A stretch of DNA of 64,000 nt from a virus: the IMG/VR virus record IMGVR_UViG_3300003177_000020, positions 1 through 64,000 of that record; one strand, given 5' to 3'. The notes below the pieces were generated by a model. That model had not been told where the DNA came from. It saw only the letters and a list, made by a program, of their open reading frames with translations, and did not search any database. Positions 50,184 through 58,066 of this stretch are shown in pieces. A program made the position numbers and the translations under genes. Each line of letters starts with the position of its first letter. Within the stretch, counting starts at the first letter, position 1.

Positions 50184-51476
50184 TTAGAATGGGATAGCAT
50201 CAAACAATTCTGTGTGTGCATCCAAAAATTCATGTGGTTCATATGGTGCAGTTCTTTGGAATGCCATAGTTACTCCTGCGTATTCCACCCCTTTGTTTTC
50301 CGCGTAAATTGTGCATGGTTTCAACTCATCATAAAATACGATCTCTACACCTTGAAACCCTGTGACGTGTTCCAGAAATATGAGAAGTTGATCTATGCTG
50401 TATGTGTTTTCGATAACATCTGCTACTTGTAATTTTTCAAGATTCAAAAACTCTTTGTAGGCATAAAATTCTGCAATATCACTTTCGGATTCATCAGCAA
50501 TAAATGGTATCGAAATGTCAATACCAGTCTCAGCAGTTTTGATCCACACAATTGGAACTGCTTCTTTCTTTTTAAGCTGCATCTTTTTGTATTGTGCGGA
50601 AGCTTCACGCAGGATTGTTTTGAACTGTTCCAGTTGTATGGGATCAATCAAATATGAGTGTGATATTTCTTTCGGTATGACTGCTTCAACGTGATATTCT
50701 TGGTAGTAATAGAGTCCATCTTTCATGGCAACTGTAAGATTTTCAAATTTGATTTGCGCCTCATCATCTATGTGGCAAAGCTCCACGGGACTCTTGTTTG
50801 TTTTATTTGACGCTCCATTTTTGTAGATTGTGTGCATCACTTTTGATGGTATTGCTACTCGTAATTTTTGGCTTTGACCAGTGTACTTCTGTTTGGTTCG
50901 AATAGCGTATTGCGCGACTGGAACGGCTGTGGATTGGATAATCAATTCATTGTTTGAAACTTCAAATGCCACACCATCGCTGTCTCTATAATGCAATGTT
51001 CGCACTTGCAACGCTGGTTTCATGAGTTCGTATGTTTGGCAGAATGTTTCATTATCAATGCTTAAAACATTTGTTGTATCCGAACAAAATAATGATCTGC
51101 AATCTTCCCCATCAAAGAAATTTGTTTTGAACAATGCGATATCGTGCGGAAACATTTCCACATCAATTACACAGGTATTTGCGACAACCGTGAATGCATT
51201 TTGCTGTACTGGTGTGAAGAAGATATCGCTTTTTGAATCACACGCAGAAATTATTTGTGCTGTATGACTGCGATTCAAAATATACAAACCCGTTGAAAGC
51301 ACACGGCATGTAATTTCAACTTCTACTGCGATGCCTTGTGGGAATGCGAGACCAAATATGCGAACACCAACACCCTCTGTTGCGGATAAAAAATATCGTG
51401 TTGGTTTGTACAATTTATGAAAGCATCCATCTATTTTCTTTATGGATTTTGATAGCACCTTGTTATTTATAATCAT
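50184..51476 (-). CDS. DnaN-like sliding clamp (divergent)
   Basis: 430 aa. Three repeating alpha/beta segments and the end 'GVEIVFYDELKPCTIYAENK' then 'AGVTMAFQRTAPYEP' recall the last clamp domain, where a 'F-x-x-x-x-K-P-x-x-I' strand is followed by a final strand. Middle: 'VRTLHYRDSDGVAFEVSNNE', 'QKLRVAIPSKVMHTIYKNGA'; third: 'QLEQFKTILREASAQYKKMQ'. N-terminus 'MIINNKVLSKSIKKIDGCF' resembles the first helix of beta clamps. The resemblance is structural-pattern level only and no other clamp gene is visible. Confidence 0.45.
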   Translation of the reverse strand: MIINNKVLSKSIKKIDGCFHKLYKPTRYFLSATEGVGVRIFGLAFPQGIAVEVEITCRVLSTGLYILNRSHTAQIISACDSKSDIFFTPVQQNAFTVVANTCVIDVEMFPHDIALFKTNFFDGEDCRSLFCSDTTNVLSIDNETFCQTYELMKPALQVRTLHYRDSDGVAFEVSNNELIIQSTAVPVAQYAIRTKQKYTGQSQKLRVAIPSKVMHTIYKNGASNKTNKSPVELCHIDDEAQIKFENLTVAMKDGLYYYQEYHVEAVIPKEISHSYLIDPIQLEQFKTILREASAQYKKMQLKKKEAVPIVWIKTAETGIDISIPFIADESESDIAEFYAYKEFLNLEKLQVADVIENTYSIDQLLIFLEHVTGFQGVEIVFYDELKPCTIYAENKGVEYAGVTMAFQRTAPYEPHEFLDAHTELFDAIPF

Positions 51477-51501
51477 GTTCTTGTCCGATCTCTGGTGGGT
51501 G

Positions 51502-52248
51502 CTAGAATGGGATCACTTCGACTCTTTTTGGTTCTTTTCGTGTGTGATCTGCATTCCAGTCACGAAGAACAAAGTAGCAAGGGACACTGTTGTTTTTCAT
51601 CGCAACCCAAAGATTCATTGCTGTTTCAATCGGCACATTGTAAAAACATGCTGCCGATCCACTTTTGCGCAGAATACTTGCAACTTCTGCTGCATAGGAT
51701 CGAACTTCTTTTTCAGCTTGAAAATTCTCCATTCTGAAATGCGGGTCTGCGACTGTTACCCATTCAGTGCAATCCATCCGTGCTTTCTTTTCAATTGTTT
51801 CTTTGTACAGATCTGGGCTGTACCGCGAGAATATGATCATTTTGCTTGTTTCGTAATATGCAGGTCTTTCGACTGCAAATCGGATCGGCATTACCCAACG
51901 CACACCTGTTGGTGTGAATGGATATTCTCCTGTTCTTTTGTTTTTTGGTGATGGGATTGTAACAGGAACAAACACGTTGATCCGAGACATCATGCACTGT
52001 TTTGCGATTCCAATGCAGTAATTTGTCTCACCAGAAACCATAATTCCTGCAACATGGTTTCCATTTTGATGTTCGTTATCGATCACACGCAGGACACGTT
52101 TCCACGCAGCCATTGATTGCTTTTTGATTCCACGATTATCTGCATATGGATGCACCGCAGACTCGCCATCAAGTGCAAATTGCACATCGCACTTTTGCCA
52201 GATAGAATTATCCATCCTTCTACCTGTCGCATTGACAATGTATTTCAT
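51502..52248 (-). CDS. Hypothetical protein
   Basis: 248 aa, ATG 52248 with CAGGAGTTCAAAAAAA upstream. Alternating strands and helices: 'HVAGIMVSGETNYCIGIAKQ', 'INVFVPVTIPSPKNKRTGEY', 'YAAEVASILRKSGSAACFYN'. The first of these vaguely recalls PLP-fold II enzymes but the catalytic Lys is not evident, so I do not assign it. Second gene of the leftward run headed by 54156. Confidence 0.65.
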   Translation of the reverse strand: MKYIVNATGRRMDNSIWQKCDVQFALDGESAVHPYADNRGIKKQSMAAWKRVLRVIDNEHQNGNHVAGIMVSGETNYCIGIAKQCMMSRINVFVPVTIPSPKNKRTGEYPFTPTGVRWVMPIRFAVERPAYYETSKMIIFSRYSPDLYKETIEKKARMDCTEWVTVADPHFRMENFQAEKEVRSYAAEVASILRKSGSAACFYNVPIETAMNLWVAMKNNSVPCYFVLRDWNADHTRKEPKRVEVIPF

Positions 52249-52265
52249 TTTTTTTGAACTCCTGT

Positions 52266-52604
52266 TTATTTTTTCTTTTCATTGAAAATTTTCAATCCGT
52301 CTTCAAAAGAAAGAAGTTTTTCAGATGTACCCCATGCCGAGTGTCCATTGCTCGCGATCCACGATTTTTCCAGTATCCACGCTTTTATTCCCTTGCTGTA
52401 TGCGGGATACAGTCGGCAGAGATCATAACCGCGATATCCTTTCGGATCGTAAATTGGATCGACTTTTCCCACTTCTTCAAATGTGATGGCTGGAAATTTT
52501 GAGATAAGCAGTTGACCGACTGTGATTGATTCTTCGCCTTCGTTACGTCCACGCTGTAAGAGTTCTGTTTTGTGCTTGTATTTGAAATCTTGAAAATTGA
52601 TCAT
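52266..52604 (-). CDS. Hypothetical protein
   Basis: 112 aa. ATG 52604 has AACTCAAATGGAGTGAAGCT upstream (hairpin-type site variant), so the much longer open frame reaching into the next gene is rejected. Trp/Tyr-rich: 'YDPKGYRGYDLCRLYPAYSK', 'GIKAWILEKSWIASNGHSAW'. No family recognised. Confidence 0.65.
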   Translation of the reverse strand: MINFQDFKYKHKTELLQRGRNEGEESITVGQLLISKFPAITFEEVGKVDPIYDPKGYRGYDLCRLYPAYSKGIKAWILEKSWIASNGHSAWGTSEKLLSFEDGLKIFNEKKK

Positions 52605-52674
52605 AGCTTCACTCCATTTGAGTTGCATGTTGTGTTTTGGCATCCTCATCAGCATATAGTTGCCAGCGCTGGGA

Positions 52675-53580
52675 TCAATCGTCTGTATTTTCAGCTTCTT
52701 GTTTGGCTTCGTACCAGTCAAATGCTTCTTGTTTGATCTGCATTGGATTGTGGTATGGCGCGTCGATTGTTTCATAAAGTGTGCATTCTTCGCTTTCAAA
52801 GTCTTGATCGTATACCAACACACCTTCAGGCTTGTATTCATCCCAATACCATCGGAGCTTCCCTGTGGTGATGAATAATGTTTCTGGTTCAGGATGGATG
52901 TCATCTGCTTCCCACGCTTTCAATCCTTCCCCTGCAACATAGTTTCGATGATCGACATACACTGTGGCTATCCACTTGCCATCAGGCATCTTTGTGTTTT
53001 GGACTTTGAGACCGAGATCTTTCCCATCGATGTATTTTGGTTTGATCCCTGCGCGACGGTTTTTAGCACGCTGCTCAATTCCAGATGGTTTGAATATGTG
53101 GAATCTTTCTTTGTTGAAATCGCTTGTGATGTTGGCATGGAATGTCATATTCAGGTTGTCATCGAACTGCGGTAGGCAGAATGAATCTCCACCTTCAGCT
53201 GCAAGTCGAATCAAATTGCGGTCAATCCCATCTTCAACATCAATGTATTTGCCTTCGACTTCCCGATATAACACAGACATTGCGCGGTGTAATTTGTATG
53301 CAAATTCAAACGGTACGACGATATTGATGCTGCCTTTGTCGTCCCACGCTACGATTGATTTGAGGTTGCTTCCATATCCGCGTGCAACCGCTTTGACAAA
53401 CTTTCGTGCTGCATCTCTCCACTTCCGACTGCTTTCTGGATACTCCAACCGAAAGCCTCCGAATACATGTATGGATTCATTTGGCATTTTGAATGCCGCT
53501 AGGACATGAGGCTGCTGAAGAGTTGCTGCAAAGATTTTAGAACCTGTGGTTGGTGTGTAGATAAAATGACGCTTGATCAT
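52675..53580 (-). CDS. Hypothetical protein
   Basis: 301 aa, ATG 53580 after ACTCAAAAGGAGTCAATC. Beta-rich, many aromatic residues: 'HVLAAFKMPNESIHVFGGFR', 'SINIVVPFEFAYKLHRAMSV', 'ITTGKLRWYWDEYKPEGVLV'. Acidic C-terminus. No family recognised. A structured leader of about 100 nt separates it from the upstream gene. Confidence 0.65.
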   Translation of the reverse strand: MIKRHFIYTPTTGSKIFAATLQQPHVLAAFKMPNESIHVFGGFRLEYPESSRKWRDAARKFVKAVARGYGSNLKSIVAWDDKGSINIVVPFEFAYKLHRAMSVLYREVEGKYIDVEDGIDRNLIRLAAEGGDSFCLPQFDDNLNMTFHANITSDFNKERFHIFKPSGIEQRAKNRRAGIKPKYIDGKDLGLKVQNTKMPDGKWIATVYVDHRNYVAGEGLKAWEADDIHPEPETLFITTGKLRWYWDEYKPEGVLVYDQDFESEECTLYETIDAPYHNPMQIKQEAFDWYEAKQEAENTDD

Positions 53581-53589
53581 GATTGACTC

Positions 53590-53700
53590 CTTTTGAGTTT
53601 GTATTTACTGCACCATTGCAGTTTTCGGCTTGAGCGCGTACCTTTCGGAACCCTAGCACCGCTCGCATTTACGGCTGCGAATCACCGTTGATTGTGCGAT
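53590..53700 (-). ncRNA. Structured intercistronic RNA candidate
   Basis: The transcript between the 54156 and 53580 genes can fold as several stems: ATCGCA..TGCGAG-type and ACGG/CCGT pairs, GAGCG...CGCTC enclosing GGTTCC-GAAA-GGTAC (a GNRA tetraloop), and CTGCA-ATGG-TGCAG just before the hairpin-type ribosome site. The base composition is more GC-rich than its surroundings. It may be a leader riboregulator or processing element; no known RNA family is recognised. Confidence 0.45.
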
Positions 53701-54156
53701 TTATTCCCAAGAACTTAATTCTTTTATGAGTTCTTCGATTTCTTCGTCATCGTATCCTGCACCGCTGCATGGATCTGTTTGCGTGATACGATCTCCATCT
53801 TCGTTTTCCCATGTGTATTCGATGTTGATGTTTGTCGGGTCATACTGCCAAAAAACAATCTCTGGTTTTCTTGTCTCATCTTCCTGTGTTTCATCCCAGA
53901 GAAATATTCGAATGTCTGAGTCTGCGTTTTCGTATTTGAATGTTCCTTCGTGTTCCTGAGTCAAGAACAGATTCACAAAATGCTTCTTGTCTTCTTCGAA
54001 TAATTCCAGTTCATCGCTTTGATCATTTTTTGTGAAGTATTCGAACTCTCCATCTGCGGTATCAAATTCGATGCGTGAAATTTCTTTGTAGTCGATTCCA
54101 ATTCTTGCAAGTGCTTTTCTTTGTGCTGCGTTGAAATTTGAAAATACCTTTTTCAT
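53701..54156 (-). CDS. Small acidic hypothetical protein, operon head
   Basis: 151 aa; ATG 54156 is preceded by ACTCAAAAGGAGTAAGGCA, so the longer frame starting further out is rejected. 'VFSNFNAAQRKALARIGIDY' then strongly acidic segments ('SDELELFEEDKKHFVNLFLT', 'IFLWDETQEDETRKPEIVFW'). Highly acidic proteins of this size in phage early operons often mimic DNA, but there is no direct proof. First gene from a perfect-looking promoter 70 nt upstream. Confidence 0.65.
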   Translation of the reverse strand: MKKVFSNFNAAQRKALARIGIDYKEISRIEFDTADGEFEYFTKNDQSDELELFEEDKKHFVNLFLTQEHEGTFKYENADSDIRIFLWDETQEDETRKPEIVFWQYDPTNINIEYTWENEDGDRITQTDPCSGAGYDDEEIEELIKELSSWE

Positions 54157-54223
54157 TGCCTTACTCCTTTTGAGTCGTTGTTTTTGTTTGCGATCTTTTG
54201 TGATCGCGTCGTCTACGTTCACG

Positions 54224-54252
54224 AATATAGTCGAGATCACTTTTAGGGTCAA
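54224..54252 (-). promoter_or_regulatory. Leftward sigma70-type promoter TTGACC-17-TATATT
   Basis: TTGACC (54247-54252), 17 nt, TATATT (54224-54229) on the minus strand, close to consensus but lacking the CTAACT upstream element of the cassette promoters. Drives 54156 and probably the genes down to 50184. Confidence 0.75.
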
Positions 54253-54380
54253 CTATTTTCTGCAAAAAAGATGAAAATAGTTCTAACAACTATGAAACTA
54301 GCGCAAGCCGTATCCTTTAACATACAATGGCTTTGTTTTTGGAATGTATTTATTTTGTGTAAAACACACGGAGGATCAAA

Positions 54381-54626
54381 ATGGACAAACTTTCGAAGAT
54401 CAAAAAAAGATTGAATCAAAAACCAAGCAAATCTGGATTCAACAAACTGCTTGATGAACTGCTTGATATGATCGATTCCACTCAATTCAACGAGGCTTTT
54501 GATCTCGTTTCTTCCCGAATACACGAAGGCACAGATGCAGATCGCACTCTGATTGTTTCCAGTTGGAATGATCTGGATCGGTACAAACCTGTGTTGATGT
54601 TTGCTCGCAGAATTGAACTGCAATAA
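54381..54626 (+). CDS. Small basic hypothetical protein
   Basis: 81 aa, ATG after CACGGAGGATCAAA. Basic start 'MDKLSKIKKRLNQKPSKSGF', then helices 'LDELLDMIDSTQFNEAFDLV'. No family recognised. First of three rightward small genes between the leftward block and the repeat region. Confidence 0.62.
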   Translation: MDKLSKIKKRLNQKPSKSGFNKLLDELLDMIDSTQFNEAFDLVSSRIHEGTDADRTLIVSSWNDLDRYKPVLMFARRIELQ

Positions 54627-54645
54627 ACCCGCGTAGGAGGCACAC

Positions 54646-55104
54646 ATGTTGTCGAATTTGGCAGCCACACTCAGTATGGGATTGATCGCTACCATATGGG
54701 GTTCTTTCTTCGGTGCTGTCGCTGTTATTTGGTCTGTATGGGGCTTGTTGAAGCGATGGCTGGAGGGGAAAGGAATCATCGAAACCACAGATGGGAAGAT
54801 CGACAAAATCCTGCAAAAATTGGATCAATTGGTATCTGCCATCGACGCAGACTTTGGAGAAGAAAACCAAATCAAAGATCTGCTGATGAACATCAAATCT
54901 ATCGTCGATCACCACGATCAACTGCATCGACCTGTTGAGTTTGGCACTGCTCCGAAAGCGTGGTGCAAGAATGATCAAATTGAGCAGAAGATCTGCGAGT
55001 TGGAACACATCACACAAGAGCGATACACCGACCTGCATAGGCAAACAAACGAAATCCTGCAGCTGGTATCGCGCATTGTAATTTTGCTTGAACAGACAAG
55101 GTAG
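54646..55104 (+). CDS. Membrane-anchored coiled-coil protein
   Basis: 152 aa, ATG after GTAGGAGGCACAC. One hydrophobic segment (about residues 5-33: 'MGLIATIWGSFFGAVAVIWS') followed by a long helix with heptads ('GKIDKILQKLDQLVSAIDAD', 'QTNEILQLVSRIVILLEQTR'). It could be an i-spanin-like or signalling anchor. No family recognised. Confidence 0.62.
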   Translation: MLSNLAATLSMGLIATIWGSFFGAVAVIWSVWGLLKRWLEGKGIIETTDGKIDKILQKLDQLVSAIDADFGEENQIKDLLMNIKSIVDHHDQLHRPVEFGTAPKAWCKNDQIEQKICELEHITQERYTDLHRQTNEILQLVSRIVILLEQTR

Positions 55105-55114
55105 GAGGCACGAT

Positions 55115-55330
55115 ATGATTGACACTGAAATCTTAGAACTGCCTTTCGATTTTGATCTGAAAAAGAAGGCATCAACCCCAACAGAAAGATTGAATCAATT
55201 ATTGCTGCGAAAGTTTGGAGTCAATTATGTTTTCACTCTGGATGATGGATCACAAGTCTCAATTCAAAAAGTGCTGCGCAATCCCGTCTTGGTATCTCGT
55301 ATCGCGCAGCAACTTATAAAAAATAAATAA
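55115..55330 (+). CDS. Small hypothetical protein
   Basis: 71 aa, ATG 55115 with AGGAGGCACGAT upstream. 'DTEILELPFDFDLKKKASTP' then 'RLNQLLLRKFGVNYVFTLDD' and a Lys end. No family recognised. Last gene before the repeat region. Confidence 0.6.
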   Translation: MIDTEILELPFDFDLKKKASTPTERLNQLLLRKFGVNYVFTLDDGSQVSIQKVLRNPVLVSRIAQQLIKNK

Positions 55331-55485
55331 AACTACAAACTACACAACAGCCCACCAATACCACACACCAACACAACTGCACGTTACAAATTTTATTTAT
55401 TTCTGCTAATACACAAAATTGTGGTTGAAAACTTGTCAAATTCTAAAATCATGTCAAGTGTTTTCTTTCACGCTTTATTTATTTT

Positions 55486-55514
55486 TTGTAAATAATTATT
55501 TAGACAAATTATAC
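55486..55514 (+). promoter_or_regulatory. Promoter TTGTAA-17-TTATAC in the non-coding region
   Basis: TTGTAA (55486-55491), 17 nt, TTATAC (55509-55514), preceded by CTTTATTTATTTT. No gene follows for over 500 nt, so it would yield an untranslated transcript through the repeats, possibly a primer or regulatory RNA. Confidence 0.5.
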
Positions 55515-55603
55515 ACTTACAAGAAAAGTTGCCTCTTTTTCAAAAAAAGTTGTTGACGCACTTCAAATTTTTCTGTAGGCATTTGATTAATACCTTTTCT
55601 CGT

Positions 55604-55617
55604 GCACTGTACAGTGC
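55604..55617. promoter_or_regulatory. Perfect 14-bp palindrome GCACTGTACAGTGC
   Basis: Typical size and symmetry of a dimeric repressor or initiator site; lies 65 nt before the first iteron. Confidence 0.55.
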
Positions 55618-55682
55618 GCGTATGGCTGCTTTATGTTGCTAATTGTAATCCGTCCATGCGACTTGCTTAATACTAAACAAGA

Positions 55683-55930
55683 CAAGTGGGTGGGTAAAGT
55701 AATCATCAACAACACTTACTACTACTAAATAACAAAACAAGTGGGTGGGTAAAGTTAGTCATACAATTCATTATTCATTATAAATAAAACATATATTCTG
55801 GGTGGGTAAAGTAATCATTACTAATCATCACTTTGTATTTGTAATTAAAACTTACAAGTGGTGGGTCAAGCAGATATCAACAATATTTACTCCTTAATCA
55901 ATTATGACTGGTGGGGGTAAAGTAATCCAT
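55683..55930 (+). repeat. Five G-rich direct repeats, about 56 nt apart
   Basis: Consensus CAAGTGGGTGGGTAAAGTAA, often followed by TCAT. Copies at about 55683-55706, 55738-55762, 55798-55817, 55855-55870 (degenerate, GGTCAAG) and 55908-55930. The core GGGT starts at 55692, 55747, 55804, 55863 and 55915, giving steps of 55, 57, 59 and 52 nt. Spacers are AT-rich. It is too degenerate and its spacers too unlike each other for a CRISPR array. Confidence 0.8.
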
Positions 55931-55972
55931 TCTAATCATCTTCACTTAAAACAAATTCATAAAGACAAGCCT

Positions 55973-56018
55973 TTAGAAATTGGATACAATTGGATCATAA
56001 TGTGATCTTTTGAGATCA
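55973..56018 (+). promoter_or_regulatory. Promoter with operator-like inverted repeat before 56068
   Basis: TTAGAA (55973-55978), 17 nt, CATAAT (55996-56001), immediately followed by TGATCT-TTTG-AGATCA (56003-56018), which would lie at the transcription start. Confidence 0.45.
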
Positions 56019-56067
56019 TTTCTGCAGAAAGAATTTGTAATTAACTTTTGTAAAAGGAACAAGTGAT

Positions 56068-57003
56068 ATGAATGATCGAATGGGATCACCTTTATGTTTT
56101 CCAGAATTGTTGATCAAAAAAGTAAAAGGAATCATCCGATTATTTGAGACTGGCAGATTAGAAAGCAATTATGATCTTCTTGTGGTGCTGCCAGATGGTG
56201 CAGGGATCACATTTGGGGTTGAGCAGACAACAGAAAACAGCGGTGGTTTGTATCGATTGCTGCAAGTCTATTGTAATCTTGGTGGCAAGTTTGCAGATTT
56301 ATTTGAACCTTACATGCGATTACTTTATGGCAGCCCAAAAGGGAAGAAGTGGGCATTGACCAACAATGATGAGTTTAAGGGTCTGCTGACAAGAGCGGTT
56401 CATTATGATTCGATCATGATAGCTGCACAGGATTTGTATTTTGAAAAAGAATACATGCTGCCAGCCAGTATTATCAGTGGACAGTATGCTCTCACAATGC
56501 CTTTGTCTTTTGCGGTTATTTATGATTCGTGTATCCATTCTGGTGTTGGGGATTACTTGTCAGAAGAACCACCAAAAAAAGGCACTCCTTGGCATTTGTG
56601 GCGATTTGAAGACAAATTGGATGCTGAATGCGAAGAACATGAAGAAATGGCTTCTATCGGCTCGTGTGAAGTTTTGGCTGGTGATGATTCCGAACTTCCA
56701 GATTTTAAATGGGATGATGACGAAGAAGAAAAAGCATTCATTTCTGGGTACGTGCAGTACAGATTGAATTGGTTGAAAAATCACAACAGGGAAGCTATCC
56801 GAGCGACAGCCTATCGCATGTTTGCTTTTCTCAGAATGATTGAAGCAGATAACTGGGATTTGGAATCTCCTGTTGAAGTTCATATGGCGAGGAATGGTGG
56901 ATTTTTGAAGAACCCACCTTTGATTACAGATGGCAGTGTTGCAGGTATTCAAGTTGTGCTTGATGAGCTTATGTGTTCCGATGACGATTATGGTGTGGCG
57001 TGA
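56068..57003 (+). CDS. Putative endolysin (chitosanase GH46-like fold)
   Basis: 311 aa, ATG with TAAAAGGAACAAGTGAT upstream. Pattern like GH46/lysozyme-fold enzymes: 'TFGVEQTTENSGGLYRLLQV' (conserved Glu before a Gly-x-L helix), 'FKGLLTRAVHYDSIMIAAQD' , 'SGQYALTMPLSFAVIYDSCI' followed by His-Ser-Gly, and 'ALTNNDEF'. It could cut peptidoglycan glycan strands at lysis. The C-terminal 120 residues are acidic then Trp-rich. The family assignment is from motif memory and would need a profile search. Confidence 0.5.
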   Translation: MNDRMGSPLCFPELLIKKVKGIIRLFETGRLESNYDLLVVLPDGAGITFGVEQTTENSGGLYRLLQVYCNLGGKFADLFEPYMRLLYGSPKGKKWALTNNDEFKGLLTRAVHYDSIMIAAQDLYFEKEYMLPASIISGQYALTMPLSFAVIYDSCIHSGVGDYLSEEPPKKGTPWHLWRFEDKLDAECEEHEEMASIGSCEVLAGDDSELPDFKWDDDEEEKAFISGYVQYRLNWLKNHNREAIRATAYRMFAFLRMIEADNWDLESPVEVHMARNGGFLKNPPLITDGSVAGIQVVLDELMCSDDDYGVA

Positions 57004-57033
57004 TTGATTCCTGAGTAACAAACAGGTGCAGCG

Positions 57034-57255
57034 ATGAATGATGATCACTGGAAACTGAGCAGAAAGTTTGATGCGATGCTTGCTCTTTTTGATTCTCATG
57101 AGCCAAACAAAAAGCAAAATCCGATACAGGTTGTTCGAACAGATCCTATCTATGGTGCGCATTTGCGGATTGCTAAAGAAACAATTGAAGAATTGAGAAA
57201 TGCGGTGATTGGAGAAATGATCTCCATTCGTTTTCTGTCATGTTGTGTGGTTTAG
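57034..57255 (+). CDS. Small hypothetical protein
   Basis: 73 aa, ATG after CAGGTGCAGCG. 'KLSRKFDAMLALFDSHEPNK', 'GAHLRIAKETIEELRNAVIG'. The last 25 residues overlap the 3' end of thyX on the other strand, which makes a true end before 57255 possible. Confidence 0.45.
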   Translation: MNDDHWKLSRKFDAMLALFDSHEPNKKQNPIQVVRTDPIYGAHLRIAKETIEELRNAVIGEMISIRFLSCCVV

Positions 57256-58066
57256 TTGTTTGTTTGATTTCTTCTTTGTGTCTCGTCAGTATTTTCCTTA
57301 AAAACTGCAATTCCATCTTTGAAAACTTTTCAGCTTCTTTGGAATAATCAATCCATGCCTCGTAGGATAATGGCATCCATGCGTTAGCGATTATCGCGAT
57401 AGCTTCAGCAATATCTCTTATTTCTTTTTGTGCGTGTTGTGATGTACGCAGTTTCAAAAAGTGAAACATGTTCCTTGCTTTCATCGCCACAACAATGTCT
57501 GTGTAATTTGCGAGTGGTAGATCAATTCTGGCTTGTTCTCTTGCAACTCCGAGTTCTAATCTTTCTGTGTAAATAGCATCAATTTCTTTGTGCAGACTTT
57601 CTTGTTGCCGTGTGAGTTCTTCGCCTATTTCTTGGTCGATGAAACCATCCGATCCTTGTTTTGAATCTTCGCTTTGCATTCTCCATTCATGCGGTTGGAT
57701 CACTTTTTTTAGGTCGATGGCAGGTCTGTATCGTGTGGAGTATTCATTCAGAGAAAATGTTCTGTGCCTTACGAATTGACGCATGATATCCATTGGTAGT
57801 CTGATTTGCAGCATGATTGTTGGCATCTCAAATGGAGTGCCATGTTCTTCACGCATCAGCCTCCTAATGAGTCTGCGATCTTGTGTTCTTGTTCTGTTTT
57901 CAGTGCTGCGATGTCCAACAAAACAATTTCTGGCAGCACGGACAACATGTTCATCTCCACCCATCCAGTCCACAACTTTGACGTATCCATGATCTCCGAT
58001 TGCTATGGCGTGTTCTTCCAGAGTTTTGAGTTGTTTGATGTTTGCATATTTAGGATATTTGTTCAT
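57173..58066 (-). CDS. thyX: Flavin-dependent thymidylate synthase ThyX
   Basis: 297 aa from ATG 58066 (AGAAAGGGATGAAA upstream; ATG 58072 also possible). Contains the ThyX signature RHR-x5-N-E-x-S-x-R as 'RHRTFSLNEYSTRY' near residue 120, preceded by 'HGTPFEMPTIMLQIRLPMDI' and followed by 'LPLANYTDIVVAMKARNMFH' (substrate/FAD region) and 'HAQKEIRDIAEAI'. It makes dTMP from dUMP with methylenetetrahydrofolate and FADH2. Useful next to a polymerase with a UDG-like domain. Coupled to the RHH gene upstream. Confidence 0.9.
   Translation of the reverse strand: MNKYPKYANIKQLKTLEEHAIAIGDHGYVKVVDWMGGDEHVVRAARNCFVGHRSTENRTRTQDRRLIRRLMREEHGTPFEMPTIMLQIRLPMDIMRQFVRHRTFSLNEYSTRYRPAIDLKKVIQPHEWRMQSEDSKQGSDGFIDQEIGEELTRQQESLHKEIDAIYTERLELGVAREQARIDLPLANYTDIVVAMKARNMFHFLKLRTSQHAQKEIRDIAEAIAIIANAWMPLSYEAWIDYSKEAEKFSKMELQFLRKILTRHKEEIKQTTKPHNMTENEWRSFLQSPHFSILQLFL

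Larger units (their letters stand above)
55331..56067. other. AT-rich non-coding region with iteron-like repeats (possible origin)
   Basis: 737 nt with no gene. In order: an AT-rich stretch with a promoter-like TTGTAA-17-TTATAC, a 14-bp palindrome GCACTGTACAGTGC, five G-rich direct repeats, and a promoter with an operator-like inverted repeat before 56068. Direct repeats plus AT-rich flanks resemble replication origins or multi-site operators. Confidence 0.6.

Noticed and set aside
51502-52248. PLP-dependent enzyme
   Set aside because: One segment recalls fold-type II enzymes, but the catalytic lysine and phosphate-binding loop are not recognisable.
52605-52904. N-terminal extension of the 52604 gene
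   Set aside because: The extension lies antisense-frame over the end of 52675-53580, while ATG 52604 has a conserved ribosome site.
53600-53700. tRNA or tmRNA-like gene
   Set aside because: The stems do not make an acceptor/T-arm arrangement and no GTTC-A/GATC T-loop is found.
55683-55930. CRISPR array
   Set aside because: Repeats are degenerate, vary in length, have no regular spacer size with unique sequence of CRISPR type and no cas genes nearby; iterons explain them better.
56560-57162. 200-codon minus-strand frame opposite the endolysin candidate
   Set aside because: Shadow with His/Arg/Phe-rich text and no start signal.
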